DNA of 64,000 bases from a beta proteobacterium MWH-UniP1 (GCA_036362785.1 CP143625.1:931401-995400); one strand, 5' to 3'. Counted from the first letter of the stretch, positions 8,529-18,846 are shown. Notes: generated by a model from the letters alone, not told the origin. Program-made: numbers and translations.

Positions 8529-9774
8529 TGGGCCTTGCCTCGCCAGAGAGTTTCAGGCTCCACCATGTGATGAGTGGGCCAACGATATAGGTCAGCAATA
8601 AAACGGAGCCCAAGAGATTTGCGGCCTCGTTGCCGAATCCGGGATAGAGCGTGATGGTGTGGTTCACCAGAATTACCGTCACGGTGGACATGGGAAATAG
8701 GGCGCTTCCCCAGAGCGCTCCCCGCCGGACGGTTAGGCCGTTTTGCTTGGCCAATAGCACAGGTGGAACGATGAGTAATAGCCAGCGAACGATGAGCACC
8801 ACAGCACCAATCGCAATCGCCGTCATCTGAAAGTCGATTCTGAGCGTGGTGCCCAGATAGACGAATAAAAAGGCGAAGACCACATAGTGCCCAAACGGTG
8901 ATTCTGGATTCGGCAGAGCAGGGTGTCGGCCATAGCCACGGCTTGCCAAACCAAAGATCAGCAAGGACACCATCGGTGCAAGTTTTAGTAGATCGTTGGC
9001 CTCGACCAGCAGACCGACGGCACTCAGGATTAAGAGCTGCTGCAGTTGTGTCTGTTGGCCCAGTAGCCGTGATAGGTAGCCCACCAGTAGACTCGCGATT
9101 ACGCCGAGCGCGGCTGAGCCCAACAGCAAATAGAGTGGGTGGGCGAGTGTAGTGAGCCAGCTGACCGACTGTGACCAGTGCAGTGATTGCAGGGCGATCG
9201 CAAACAGCACAAAACCCAGAATTGATTGAACTACGACGGCGTGTAACAGACGCTCAGTGACCTGGCCTTCGGCGCCGAGTTCTTGGCTGATGCGCAGGGT
9301 AATGGCGGGTGAGCTGGCACAACCTAATGCGGCGACCATCATGGAAAGCAGTGGGCTCACACCCAGCAGACTGAGCGTGACCAACAGTCCAATAAATACG
9401 ATGAGTCCCTGGGCCAGGCCAGTGATCAGGGCCCAGCGTTCTCGGGCCAGCCAAACGGGATCAACCCGGCGGCCAAGCTCGAAGAGCACCAAGCCCAGGG
9501 CGTAGTCGGCGAGCGTCGTGAGTCCTGGCAGGCTGTCCGCTGACACCAGCGATAAGACACTGGGGCCCAGCAACAGGCCGCAGAGCAGAAATCCACTGGT
9601 CTCGGGGATCTTCAGGGTCTTGGCGAGCAGCCTTGCCAGTAACCCGCCAGAGATCAGCATGAGGGCCACGGCAGTGAGCAGACTGAACTGCGATGGCCAA
9701 GAAGGCATCCAGGGCAATTCGTTCATGAAAGGAAGTGTAAGGTCTACTGGCCTTGGACTAGGGTCATCCCCCAT
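8521..9774 (-). CDS. Cation/proton antiporter, KefB/CPA2-like membrane domain
   Basis: A 417-residue integral membrane protein with about 11-12 hydrophobic segments, resembling the sodium/hydrogen exchanger domain of the CPA2 family (SGFLLCGLLLGPSVLSL near residue 60; LVLFELGRRVD near residue 95). It lacks the cytosolic TrkA-N/RCK nucleotide-binding domain of KefB and KefC, so gating by glutathione or NAD is not expected from this polypeptide alone. The start is uncertain: ATG 9774, or ATG 9726 (MNELPWM), which better fits the first membrane segment. Neither has a clear ribosome site. Confidence 0.8.
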   Translation of the reverse strand: MGDDPSPRPVDLTLPFMNELPWMPSWPSQFSLLTAVALMLISGGLLARLLAKTLKIPETSGFLLCGLLLGPSVLSLVSADSLPGLTTLADYALGLVLFELGRRVDPVWLARERWALITGLAQGLIVFIGLLVTLSLLGVSPLLSMMVAALGCASSPAITLRISQELGAEGQVTERLLHAVVVQSILGFVLFAIALQSLHWSQSVSWLTTLAHPLYLLLGSAALGVIASLLVGYLSRLLGQQTQLQQLLILSAVGLLVEANDLLKLAPMVSLLIFGLASRGYGRHPALPNPESPFGHYVVFAFLFVYLGTTLRIDFQMTAIAIGAVVLIVRWLLLIVPPVLLAKQNGLTVRRGALWGSALFPMSTVTVILVNHTITLYPGFGNEAANLLGSVLLLTYIVGPLITWWSLKLSGEARPNA

Positions 9775-9850
9775 AGGGTTCCGAAACCTTTCTAAATCTT
9801 AAGTTAGAAATATTTCATAACTTATTGATTAGTAATTGATTGTTCAGCCG

Positions 9851-9864
9851 GTTTAGATCTAAAC
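9851..9864. promoter_or_regulatory. 14-bp perfect palindrome upstream of the lipoprotein gene
   Basis: GTTTAGATCTAAAC reads the same on both strands and sits about 33 bases before the lipoprotein start, in the AT-rich gap between divergent genes. A second palindrome, GAAATATTTC, is at 9807-9816. They are possible regulator sites; no protein can be assigned. Confidence 0.35.
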
Positions 9865-9896
9865 TCCGGGCTACAGGAGAGGAATAGGGGTTAGAT

Positions 9897-10376
9897 TTGG
9901 GCCAAAAGCAGCCTGCATCAACAGCTGATCGTCGGTGTTGTCGTCCGGTTTCGGTGGCGGCGCTCGTGCTTTTGGTGACTCTGACATCTGGTTGCGCGAG
10001 TCATTCGGGCAAGACTTATGCAACGCTCGATCGCAACAACCCTTATTTCCATTCCTCCCAATGCCAGCAGGCCACACGGGATATTGAAGTCCACGATGAC
10101 ATTAAGTTGGTTCGCACAGTGGTCTCGCCTGTAGCAGTGATCATGTCGGGCGGCCTTTTGTTGCCTGCGGTCTTTGCGGCAAACGTAGGCCTAGACACTG
10201 TGGATCGCGTGGATGCCTCGCGCATGGAGATTCACTGCGGTGGGCAGGGCCAGTCACCCATTGAAATCGCCCAGGGTGTGGCCAAAGGCGCTGCCTTTGG
10301 GCTGGCCACTAGCGCAGCTGGAAGTGCGATTAGCAACGGAACGATGGTGCCCACAGGCGCCGGCTCAGGCCGCTAA
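9897..10376 (+). CDS. Small hypothetical lipoprotein
   Basis: A 159-residue protein of no family I recognise. It begins at a TTG with an AGGGG ribosome site 6 bases upstream. A positively charged N-terminus and a hydrophobic stretch end in the lipobox LTSGC (about residues 29-33), predicting cleavage before the cysteine and lipid anchoring. The mature part has two further cysteines (QCQQ and HCGG) and two glycine/alanine-rich hydrophobic stretches (VVSPVAVIMSGGLLLPAVFAA and the AAFGLATSAAG region) that could contact membrane. It is a lone gene pointing right, followed by a palindromic repeat cluster. Confidence 0.7.
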   Translation: MGQKQPASTADRRCCRPVSVAALVLLVTLTSGCASHSGKTYATLDRNNPYFHSSQCQQATRDIEVHDDIKLVRTVVSPVAVIMSGGLLLPAVFAANVGLDTVDRVDASRMEIHCGGQGQSPIEIAQGVAKGAAFGLATSAAGSAISNGTMVPTGAGSGR

Positions 10377-10385
10377 CCGGTTCGA

Positions 10386-10449
10386 GCAAACTTGGTGTCT
10401 GTCACGGTGTCTGACACCTATCAGGAATGCAAACTTGGTGTCTGACACC
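10386..10449. repeat. REP-like palindromic repeat pair (GGTGTCTGACACC)
   Basis: Two copies of GGTGTCTGACACC (10406-10418, 10437-10449), each with 6-bp arms around a single central base. A degenerate half-copy precedes them, and the unit GCAAACTTGGTGTCTG is directly repeated at 10386 and 10429. The block fills the convergent gap between the lipoprotein and thiE stops. The same core recurs at 15580-15614, so it is a dispersed element. Confidence 0.75.
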
Positions 10450-10451
10450 TG

Positions 10452-11462
10452 TCAGCGAGCAGTTGCTGGAAGCGTGGGTCGGGCGAGCTGAATCTTTTGT
10501 AACGGTGGCGCTGCAAAGCCAGTCCATTGCGCCTGCAGCGACTGATACGCCTGTGCGGGGTTGGGCGCAGTGACAATTGCTTGAATAATCGATGCACTCG
10601 CACAGCCCGTGTCGTGAATGGCCTGCAGGTTGTCTTGATTCACGCCACCAATGCCCACCACCGGCACCGGAATAAGGGCCGACCAATAACGCAGGTTGTC
10701 TAATCCCTGTGCAATCCATGGCATGGCCTTGGCACGTGTCGGAAATACCGGGCCACAGGCGATGTAACTGGGTGATATGGTCATGGCACGGGCCACCTCC
10801 CAGAATGCATGAGACGACACGCCAAGCCGCAGCCCTGATTGTGCGATCGCCTTGAGATCGGCGGTGAGCAGGTCTTCCTGGCCCAGATGGACCCCATAAG
10901 CACCCTCGTCAATGGCGGCCTGCCAATAGTCGTTAATAAAGAGTTGGCTGTCAGGGTAATGCTGCGCGAGTTGCACTGACCGATCAATCGCGTGACGTAT
11001 TTCATTGGTCAACACATCCGATTTAATGCGCAACTGAATAATCTTGGCACCGGCATCAAGCAGGGCAGCAAGATGATCCAAATTATCGACAATTGAGTAG
11101 ATGCCGGGCCTGGGGTTATGCATGGTCGGAAACCGAAGTTGCATCAACCCATAATCCTTGTTCCGGCAGTCATCTACCAGTTTTGGAAAGTAGGCCGTGC
11201 GAGTTAACCCATCTTGTATAAAGTCTGAAACGCCTGCCTGGGTGCAGCTCTGCTCAAACACGGCCAGAATTGCGGCGTCTTCAGTCACATAGCCCTTGGT
11301 CTGCCAGTTGGCGATCGATTGACGCAACTGGTCTTGGACCGAGACCGATGCAAGATCAGTCGGCTGCGCGGGAATGATCTCCGCACTTAACAGCTTCGTT
11401 TTTAGTCGAAGTGTCCAGCCCTTGGGGGTATGGTGAAACTCCACAGTTTTGAGATCTTGCAT
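10452..11462 (-). CDS. thiE: Thiamine-phosphate synthase with an extra N-terminal domain
   Basis: ThiE joins the pyrimidine (HMP-PP) and thiazole phosphate halves to form thiamine phosphate. The ThiE barrel covers about residues 118-320, with GIYSIVD at its start, QLRIK, FINDYW, GVHLGQEDL (pyrophosphate-binding region), GPVFPT and GIGGVNQDN. Before it lie about 115 residues (start MQDLKTVEF) not found in standard ThiE of about 210 residues. The block contains no motif I recognise and looks soluble. It is the last gene of the leftward thi operon, and its stop abuts the palindromic repeat pair. No cofactor-binding motif explains the extension. Confidence 0.88.
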   Translation of the reverse strand: MQDLKTVEFHHTPKGWTLRLKTKLLSAEIIPAQPTDLASVSVQDQLRQSIANWQTKGYVTEDAAILAVFEQSCTQAGVSDFIQDGLTRTAYFPKLVDDCRNKDYGLMQLRFPTMHNPRPGIYSIVDNLDHLAALLDAGAKIIQLRIKSDVLTNEIRHAIDRSVQLAQHYPDSQLFINDYWQAAIDEGAYGVHLGQEDLLTADLKAIAQSGLRLGVSSHAFWEVARAMTISPSYIACGPVFPTRAKAMPWIAQGLDNLRYWSALIPVPVVGIGGVNQDNLQAIHDTGCASASIIQAIVTAPNPAQAYQSLQAQWTGFAAPPLQKIQLARPTLPATAR

Positions 11463-11498
11463 GGTTGAAAAAGGTAAGGGCGGGCGCTACAGAGTCAT

Positions 11499-12296
11499 TT
11501 ACAAAGTAAAAGGCTGGCCCGTTACCGGCGTGGATGGGGTGGCAAACGCCTGCGGGGGAATCACACCAGCCTTAAAGGCGGCGCGGCCCGCGCGAATCGC
11601 ATCACGAAAGGCACCGGCCATCATCACCGGGTCTTGGGCCTGCGCCACTGCGGAATTCAACAACACTGCATCAAAGCCAATTTCCATGGCAAGCGCTGCA
11701 TGTGATGGTGCGCCAATGCCGGCATCCACCACCAGGGTGGTCTTTGGAAAACGATCCCGCATGCGAATGAGTGCCTCTCGGTGCACAATACCCTGGCCCG
11801 AACCAATCGGTGCGGCCCATGGCATCAGAATTCGGCAGCCCGCATCGACCAACCGCTGGGCAACGATGATGTCTTCCGTGCAATACGGAAAGACCTCAAA
11901 GCCAAGGTCCACCAATTGCTTTGCTGCCGTGACCAACTCAAAGGTGTCGGGCTGCAATGTGTAATCGTCACCCACCACTTCAAGCTTGATCCAGTTGGTC
12001 TCGAAAATCTCGCGGGCCATCTGAGCAAGGGCCACGGCCTCGCTTGCTGTGCGGCAGCCGGCGGTGTTGGGAAGAATTCTCTTTCCGGTTTTGCGAATCA
12101 GATCCCACCAGGTGTTACTACTGCCAAGCGCCACATTGGCGGCCTGCCGCTTAATGCCCATGGTAACTATTTCCGCTTCAGAGACAGCAATCGCGGTTTC
12201 TAAAACCTGGGGCGATGGGTAGCCTGCCGTGCCCAGCAAAAATCGACTCGAGAGTTCGGTGTCGCCAAAAAAAATTGGATCGGGTTTGATGTCCAT
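11499..12296 (-). CDS. thiG: Thiazole synthase
   Basis: ThiG assembles the thiazole phosphate ring from deoxyxylulose phosphate, dehydroglycine and the ThiS thiocarboxylate. The 265-residue TIM barrel shows the family order: FFGDTELSSRFLLGTAGYPS at the N-terminus, the LPNTAGCRTA motif, KLEVVGDD, and VDAGIGAPSHAALAMEIG. The ATG at 12296 directly follows the thiS stop (TGA at 12298-12300), so it is preferred over a longer start at 12320 that would overlap thiS. It forms a complex with ThiS encoded just upstream. Confidence 0.95.
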   Translation of the reverse strand: MDIKPDPIFFGDTELSSRFLLGTAGYPSPQVLETAIAVSEAEIVTMGIKRQAANVALGSSNTWWDLIRKTGKRILPNTAGCRTASEAVALAQMAREIFETNWIKLEVVGDDYTLQPDTFELVTAAKQLVDLGFEVFPYCTEDIIVAQRLVDAGCRILMPWAAPIGSGQGIVHREALIRMRDRFPKTTLVVDAGIGAPSHAALAMEIGFDAVLLNSAVAQAQDPVMMAGAFRDAIRAGRAAFKAGVIPPQAFATPSTPVTGQPFTL

Positions 12297-12297
12297 A

Positions 12298-12498
12298 TCA
12301 ACCGCCCGTGATGGGCGCAAAAGTCATGATTTGATCGTTGGCCTCTAATATGCGGTCTTGCCGTGCCTGACGTGCCACAAACTGTCCATTGACTGCAGTG
12401 GCGCAGCTTGCTGGTGCAAGCTGTAATTGCTCCAGCAAGTCGGCCAGTGTGCAGCCATCTGGGCAGTCGTGGGCCGAGCTATTAACAAAGACTTGCAT
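12298..12498 (-). CDS. thiS: Sulfur carrier protein ThiS
   Basis: ThiS is a ubiquitin-fold carrier whose C-terminal glycine receives sulfur as a thiocarboxylate and delivers it to ThiG. The 66-residue protein ends in the diagnostic Gly-Gly. The start MQVFVNSS at 12498 is chosen because it gives the normal length; a longer reading frame back to 12558 would lie wholly inside thiO. It overlaps the end of thiO by 17 bases and is followed by thiG one base later. No thiF adenylyltransferase gene is present in this operon. Confidence 0.93.
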   Translation of the reverse strand: MQVFVNSSAHDCPDGCTLADLLEQLQLAPASCATAVNGQFVARQARQDRILEANDQIMTFAPITGG

Positions 12499-13621
12499 CA
12501 CGCAAAGCCTTTTCTGCCACTGCTGGGCCCAATAGCCATCCATGTCGAAACAGTCCATTGATTCGGCTTAGCCCATCTGCTGTTTCGATAAACGGCAGGT
12601 TATCGGGTGTAGCGGGGCGCAGATTCACATCAGACCAAAGAATGCGGGCCTCGGCCAGGCTTGGAAAAATACTGAATGTGGCGGATAGCAATTCCATCGT
12701 GCTTTGCACCGAGATGCTGGAGCGGTCTTCACTTTCAATTTCGGTGGCACCGATCACAATCTGCCGGCCTGGGCGCGGCACGATATAAACCCGCCAACGG
12801 GGGTGCAGTAGCCGTACTGGCCGATGCAACTCAAAGCCTGGCGCAAACAACACCAGTAATTCGCCGCGCACACCGCGCACCGGGATTTCGCTGGCTGCAC
12901 CCACGCCGCGGCTGTCGATCACCCAGTCAAAGGAGTAGGTCTGATCGCTGGTCTCAACCGTGTTGGCACGCACATGATTAACATGTACACCCCACTTCCA
13001 ATTTACCTTTGGCATGGCCTGATAAAAGCTACGCATGGCCTGATGGGGGTAGAGATGGCCCTCGCCGAGCAATCGCCAGGCGTGTAGCGTTCCCTTTAAT
13101 GCGGGTGCGAGTGGGGCAATGTCATGCGGGTTTAACTTAATCAGACTGCCGTCGTCTTGACTCAATAGCCGCAGCACGCGTTGTGCCGACCCCATGTCGT
13201 TGCCGTGGCAGACCATTAAGCTGTCATGCAGGCGCAGGCCAAGCGGGGATTGGTTGGACTCTTCTGTGTTGATGGCCTGATCGTTGATCACGACTAAGTC
13301 GCGCGTGCTTTTCACTGACTCGGTTGCAGAGATGGGCGCTGCGGCTTTTTCCGGCGATAAGACAGCCCGAATCTCTCGGTCAATTTCTTGCCAAAGGGCA
13401 AGCGAGCGTCTGCCAAGATCGCGCACCACAGGCCCGCCACACTCCATTTCCGCAATGGGGCTTAGCATGCCAGCCGCCGTCCAGGCGGCTGCCCGTATTG
13501 AGTTCACCGCTGGGGCGGGGGATGCATTCGCTTCAAAGATGGTGACCTGGTGTCCGGCCTGGGATAACCGAAACGCACAGAGTCGGCCCAGTAGGCCGCC
13601 GCCCGCAATACCAATGTTCAT
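12482..13621 (-). CDS. thiO: Glycine oxidase ThiO (FAD-dependent)
   Basis: ThiO oxidises glycine to the imine (dehydroglycine) used in thiazole formation, in place of the radical enzyme ThiH of enterobacteria. The 379-residue protein starts with an FAD-binding Rossmann motif (GIAGGGLLGRLCAFRL), has the DAO-family central and substrate domains, and ends with the second flavin-binding stretch (GLFRHGWLLGPAVAEKAL). It lies between thiC and thiS and overlaps thiS. The oxygen-dependent enzyme fits an aerobic lifestyle. Confidence 0.9.
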   Translation of the reverse strand: MNIGIAGGGLLGRLCAFRLSQAGHQVTIFEANASPAPAVNSIRAAAWTAAGMLSPIAEMECGGPVVRDLGRRSLALWQEIDREIRAVLSPEKAAAPISATESVKSTRDLVVINDQAINTEESNQSPLGLRLHDSLMVCHGNDMGSAQRVLRLLSQDDGSLIKLNPHDIAPLAPALKGTLHAWRLLGEGHLYPHQAMRSFYQAMPKVNWKWGVHVNHVRANTVETSDQTYSFDWVIDSRGVGAASEIPVRGVRGELLVLFAPGFELHRPVRLLHPRWRVYIVPRPGRQIVIGATEIESEDRSSISVQSTMELLSATFSIFPSLAEARILWSDVNLRPATPDNLPFIETADGLSRINGLFRHGWLLGPAVAEKALRDASLC

Positions 13622-13639
13622 AGAGTCCTTTTGGTGGGT

Positions 13640-15574
<1,935 letters not shown>

Positions 15575-15579
15575 TTATG

Positions 15580-15614
15580 GGTGTCAGACACCGGGGTTAG
15601 CGGTGTCTGACACC
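15580..15614. repeat. REP-like palindromic repeat pair between thiC and thiD
   Basis: GGTGTCAGACACC (15580-15592) and GGTGTCTGACACC (15602-15614) are separated by 9 bases and arranged as an inverted pair that could fold into a cruciform or RNA hairpin. The stop codon and the last residues of thiD (VSDTANPGV) are encoded by this element. Confidence 0.75.
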
Positions 15615-16507
15615 GTGTTTAAAAGCTGCATGGGCTGTGGGTCAAAACTATGGTTCACCGGGCCGTGGCCTGTTTCAGGGTGCAGGCCCAACTGCATATC
15701 CACGGCCGCTTCAATCGCCTGCCGAACATAATCTTGCGCACCTTTGACGGCAGTCTTTAGCGGATAGCCTTGTGCCAAAAAGCAGGCTATGGCAGACGAT
15801 AGCGTGCATCCTGTGCCATGTAGATTTCGGGTGGTAATTTTGCGGTGTTCGATTTCGGTGACTTGGCCAATCGTTCCCAGCGAAGCGCCGGGTGCCGACT
15901 CAAAGAGCACATCCACGATATTGGGCTGATCCAAATGGCCCCCTTTGATGAGTACCGCTTTGGCCCCCATTTTTAATAGCGCTGTGGCGGCCGCTGCGAA
16001 TTCCTGTGGCCGCGTCACCGGCTGACCAATCAATAAAGAAAGTTCATCCAGATTGGGTGTGATCACGCTGGCCAGTGGGAATAAAGATTGAACCAGGCGT
16101 TCTTGTGTGGAGGGTGTAATGAGTGCATCGCCACTGGTGGCCACCATGACCGGGTCGAGCACCACATGGGGTGGGGCAAAGCGCTTTAACCGGTCTGCCA
16201 CGATCGCGACGATTTCTGGTGAATGCAGCATGCCAATCTTGACGGCATCGGCTCCGATGTCTTCAAAGACCGCGTCTAACTGCTGCCCAAGAAATTCTGG
16301 GTCTGGCGCATGGATGGCCCGAACCCCTTGGGTGTTCTGGGCGGTAAGGGCCGTGATGGCCGACAGACCATAGCAGCCCAGGGCGGCAAAGGTCTTTAAG
16401 TCCGCCTGAATGCCTGCGCCGCCACCGCTATCGGAGCCAGCAATCGTCAGAATTTTTCGGGGTGTGCCCAAGTGTTTTCGCTTTTCCAAAAATATCAAGC
16501 GAGCCAT
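15584..16507 (-). CDS. thiD: Hydroxymethylpyrimidine/phosphomethylpyrimidine kinase
   Basis: ThiD phosphorylates HMP and HMP-P to HMP-PP, the pyrimidine donor for ThiE. The ribokinase-fold protein shows the N-terminal ILTIAGSDSGGGAGIQADLKTF, the middle DPVMVATSGDALI, and the C-terminal NLHGTGCTLSSAIACFLAQG carrying the catalytic region. With the ATG at 16507 it has 307 residues, longer than the usual 265-270. That ATG has no visible ribosome site and begins 11 bases after the riboswitch. A TTG at 16471, preceded by GGAAAAG, is an alternative start. The last nine or so residues come from a palindromic repeat and are not family sequence. Confidence 0.92.
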   Translation of the reverse strand: MARLIFLEKRKHLGTPRKILTIAGSDSGGGAGIQADLKTFAALGCYGLSAITALTAQNTQGVRAIHAPDPEFLGQQLDAVFEDIGADAVKIGMLHSPEIVAIVADRLKRFAPPHVVLDPVMVATSGDALITPSTQERLVQSLFPLASVITPNLDELSLLIGQPVTRPQEFAAAATALLKMGAKAVLIKGGHLDQPNIVDVLFESAPGASLGTIGQVTEIEHRKITTRNLHGTGCTLSSAIACFLAQGYPLKTAVKGAQDYVRQAIEAAVDMQLGLHPETGHGPVNHSFDPQPMQLLNTVSDTANPGV

Positions 16508-16518
16508 GGGCTTGAGAG

Positions 16519-16606
16519 AAGGCTTTCCTACGCCGGTACCAGCCGGATCAGGTTCAAGGGTATGTCTCAGACGCGCCACCACTGGGCGGCGTCACCCCTA
16601 GCTCTA
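16519..16606 (-). promoter_or_regulatory. TPP riboswitch (THI element) controlling the thi operon
   Basis: On the minus strand the order of conserved pieces is AGGGGTGACG, a variable hairpin, GTCTGAGACATACCC, TTGAACCTGATCC, a GGTACC-containing arm and GCGTAGGAAAGC. These are the sensor and pyrophosphate helices of the thiamine pyrophosphate riboswitch. It ends about a dozen bases before the first thiD ATG, which points to control of translation initiation, although transcription control cannot be excluded. A TAAGAT -10-like hexamer reads leftward at 16618-16613, placing the RNA start near 16606. Confidence 0.93.
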
Positions 16607-16630
16607 GGGCCAATCTTAGCGCAGAAGCAT

Positions 16631-16659
16631 AAAAAAAGCCCGCTGGGGATCAGCGGGCT
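16631..16659 (-). terminator. Rho-independent terminator after the DUF4212-partnered symporter
   Basis: On the minus strand the stem AGCCCGCTG/CAGCGGGCT with a five-base loop is followed by seven T residues. It separates the symporter transcript from the riboswitch-controlled thi operon, which reads in the same direction. A second perfect inverted repeat (GGCGCTAA-N5-TTAGCGCC, 16674-16694) without a T-run lies between it and the symporter stop. Confidence 0.85.
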
Positions 16660-16749
16660 GTCTTGCGAGAAGGGGCGCTAAAGGGGTTAGCGCCTGGCTT
16701 CTGGAACCCCCCCCAGACAGCCCGAAGGCCGCCTGGGGCTTGGTACGGC

Positions 16750-18846
16750 TTACTTCGCCATCTTCAGATCAGGATAGCGAACCGATTCCACCAACTCCTG
16801 AACCTGACGGTTCGGGGCAGGTGTGATCAGGCTGACCACGATCATGACGATAAAGCCGGCGGGCATACCGAAGGTGGCGGCCGAGATTGCAGCAATCTCA
16901 AACCACTCACCGGTGATGGGTGCCGAGCGCGGAATACCCAAAAACACTTCGCGCAGCCATGGCTGGTTGATCACCATGTAGTAGAAGGTGACACCAATAC
17001 CGACCAACATACCCAGGCTTGCAGCGATACCCGTGGTGCGCTTCCAGAAGATGCCAAGCACCAGTGCCGGGAAGAAGCCAGCAGCGGCAAACGAGAAGGC
17101 TGCACCCACCAGGAACAGGATGTCTGCAGGTTTCTGTTGTGCCACCAGGGCTGCCAACACGGCAATGATCAGGAGCATCGATTTGGACAGCAGCACACGA
17201 CGTGCCACCGGTGCCGACGGATCGATCATCTTGTAGTAGATGTCGTGGGACAAGGCGTTGGCCATGGTCAGCAGCAGACCGTCAGCGGTGGATAGTGCAG
17301 CAGCCAAACCACCAGCTGCAACCAAGCCGGAGATCACATAGGGCAGGCCTGCGATTTCTGGGGTTGCCAGAACCACAATGTCTGCACCAATCGAGATCTC
17401 TGCCAACTGCACAATGCCGTCTTTGTTAAGGTCAACCACCGACAACAGTCCCGGGTCTACCCGTGTCCAGTTGGCCACCCAGGCCGGGAGCGCTGAATAG
17501 GCGGATCCCACCACGTCGTTGTAGACCACAAACTTCACCAGTACAGCCAGCGCAGGCGCTGAGAAGTACAGCAAGAAGATGAAGAACAACGACCAGGTCA
17601 CCGAGTTACGTGCCTCACGAACCGATGGTGTCGTGTAGAAACGCATCAGGATGTGTGGCAGTGCAGCCGTACCGACCATCAGACAGAAAATCAGCGCCAG
17701 GAAGTTCTTGCGCGCTTTGTTCCGAGCAGCTTCGTCTTTGCCAGGGAATGCCTCTGCGTGGGGCAGTGGTGGCGCTGCGCGGGCAGCACCAGCCTTAGCC
17801 TTGTTCAGGTTCGCGGCATAGGCTTTTTCATCGGCGGGGAACTTGGCCAGCGCTTCTTCTGCAGCCTTGATGGCGGCAGCGTCTTGCGCTTTTGCACCCT
17901 TCAGATCAGCAACGGTCTTTTCTAGCGCAGCTTTTTCAGCCTTGTAGAACTCGGCCGGGGCTTTGAGCTTCTCGGTTGCAGCAGCAGCACGGTCTTTAAA
18001 GATCTGACGAACTTCTTGCTCTTTTGGATCTGCCGTCAGTTTCTTTTCGAGCTCGGTCACCTTTTGCAGTTGCTGGCCATAGACCAACTGGGGAACAGGA
18101 ATACCGGTTTGTTTCACCGATAGCCAGACCAGCGGAATCATGTAAGCAATGATCAAGATGATGTACTGGGCCACCTGTGTCCAGGTCACCGCCTTCATGC
18201 CACCCAGGAATGAGCAGACCAGAATACCGGCAAGGCCCAGGAACACACCGACTTCAAAGGTCACACCCGTGAGACGGGTGGTGATCAGGCCCACACCGTA
18301 GATCTGCGCCACCACATAGGTGAAGGAACAGAGAATGGCGATACAGACCCCAATGAATCGGGGAAGGTTGCCGCCGTATCGTGCGCCCAAGAAGTCTGGA
18401 ATCGTGAACTGACCAAACTTACGCAAGAAGGGAGCCAGGAACACGGCCACCAGCACGTAACCACCGGTCCAGCCCATGATGAAGGCCAGGCCCGAGTAGC
18501 CCTGCAAGTACAGACCACCGGCCATACCGATAAACGATGCAGCCGACATCCAGTCGGCGCCCGTCGCCATCCCGTTGAATACAGCGGGAACGCGGCGGCC
18601 GGCGACGTAGTATTCGTCGGCGTCGTTGGTGCGGCTCATGATACCGATACCGGCATAGAGCAGGATGGTTGCAGCCAGGAACACATAGCCCATCACTTCA
18701 CGTGATAGACCCATTTGCTCGGCGATACCCAGCAGGATCACGAATACCGCGAAACCACCGGTGTAAAAGCCATAGACCTTTTTCAGCTGGTTGGTAAACG
18801 CCGTCTGAGATTGGGCCGGAGCGGCGATTGGATTGTTAGAAGCCAT
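16750..18846 (-). CDS. Sodium/solute symporter of the VC_2705 (acetate permease-related) subfamily with cytosolic insertion
   Basis: A 698-residue SSS-family transporter with about 13 membrane segments (for example GADWMSAASFIGMAGG, about 96-112, and [25 protein letters not shown], about 390). It resembles ActP but has an insertion of roughly 110 mostly charged, alanine-rich residues (about 265-375) with coiled-coil character (LKAPAEFYKAEKAALEKTVADLKGAK). It also has a 12-residue EF-hand-like loop, DLNKDGIVQLAE (about residue 475). It is probably an importer of acetate or another short carboxylate, inferred from its relatives. It starts two bases after the stop of its DUF4212 partner gene. 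Confidence 0.9.
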   Translation of the reverse strand: MASNNPIAAPAQSQTAFTNQLKKVYGFYTGGFAVFVILLGIAEQMGLSREVMGYVFLAATILLYAGIGIMSRTNDADEYYVAGRRVPAVFNGMATGADWMSAASFIGMAGGLYLQGYSGLAFIMGWTGGYVLVAVFLAPFLRKFGQFTIPDFLGARYGGNLPRFIGVCIAILCSFTYVVAQIYGVGLITTRLTGVTFEVGVFLGLAGILVCSFLGGMKAVTWTQVAQYIILIIAYMIPLVWLSVKQTGIPVPQLVYGQQLQKVTELEKKLTADPKEQEVRQIFKDRAAAATEKLKAPAEFYKAEKAALEKTVADLKGAKAQDAAAIKAAEEALAKFPADEKAYAANLNKAKAGAARAAPPLPHAEAFPGKDEAARNKARKNFLALIFCLMVGTAALPHILMRFYTTPSVREARNSVTWSLFFIFLLYFSAPALAVLVKFVVYNDVVGSAYSALPAWVANWTRVDPGLLSVVDLNKDGIVQLAEISIGADIVVLATPEIAGLPYVISGLVAAGGLAAALSTADGLLLTMANALSHDIYYKMIDPSAPVARRVLLSKSMLLIIAVLAALVAQQKPADILFLVGAAFSFAAAGFFPALVLGIFWKRTTGIAASLGMLVGIGVTFYYMVINQPWLREVFLGIPRSAPITGEWFEIAAISAATFGMPAGFIVMIVVSLITPAPNRQVQELVESVRYPDLKMAK

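Noticed and set aside
10452..11462. N-terminal part of ThiE as a second thiamin enzyme or a NUDIX domain
   Set aside because: No Nudix box, kinase or hydrolase motif is visible in residues 1-115, so no function was assigned.
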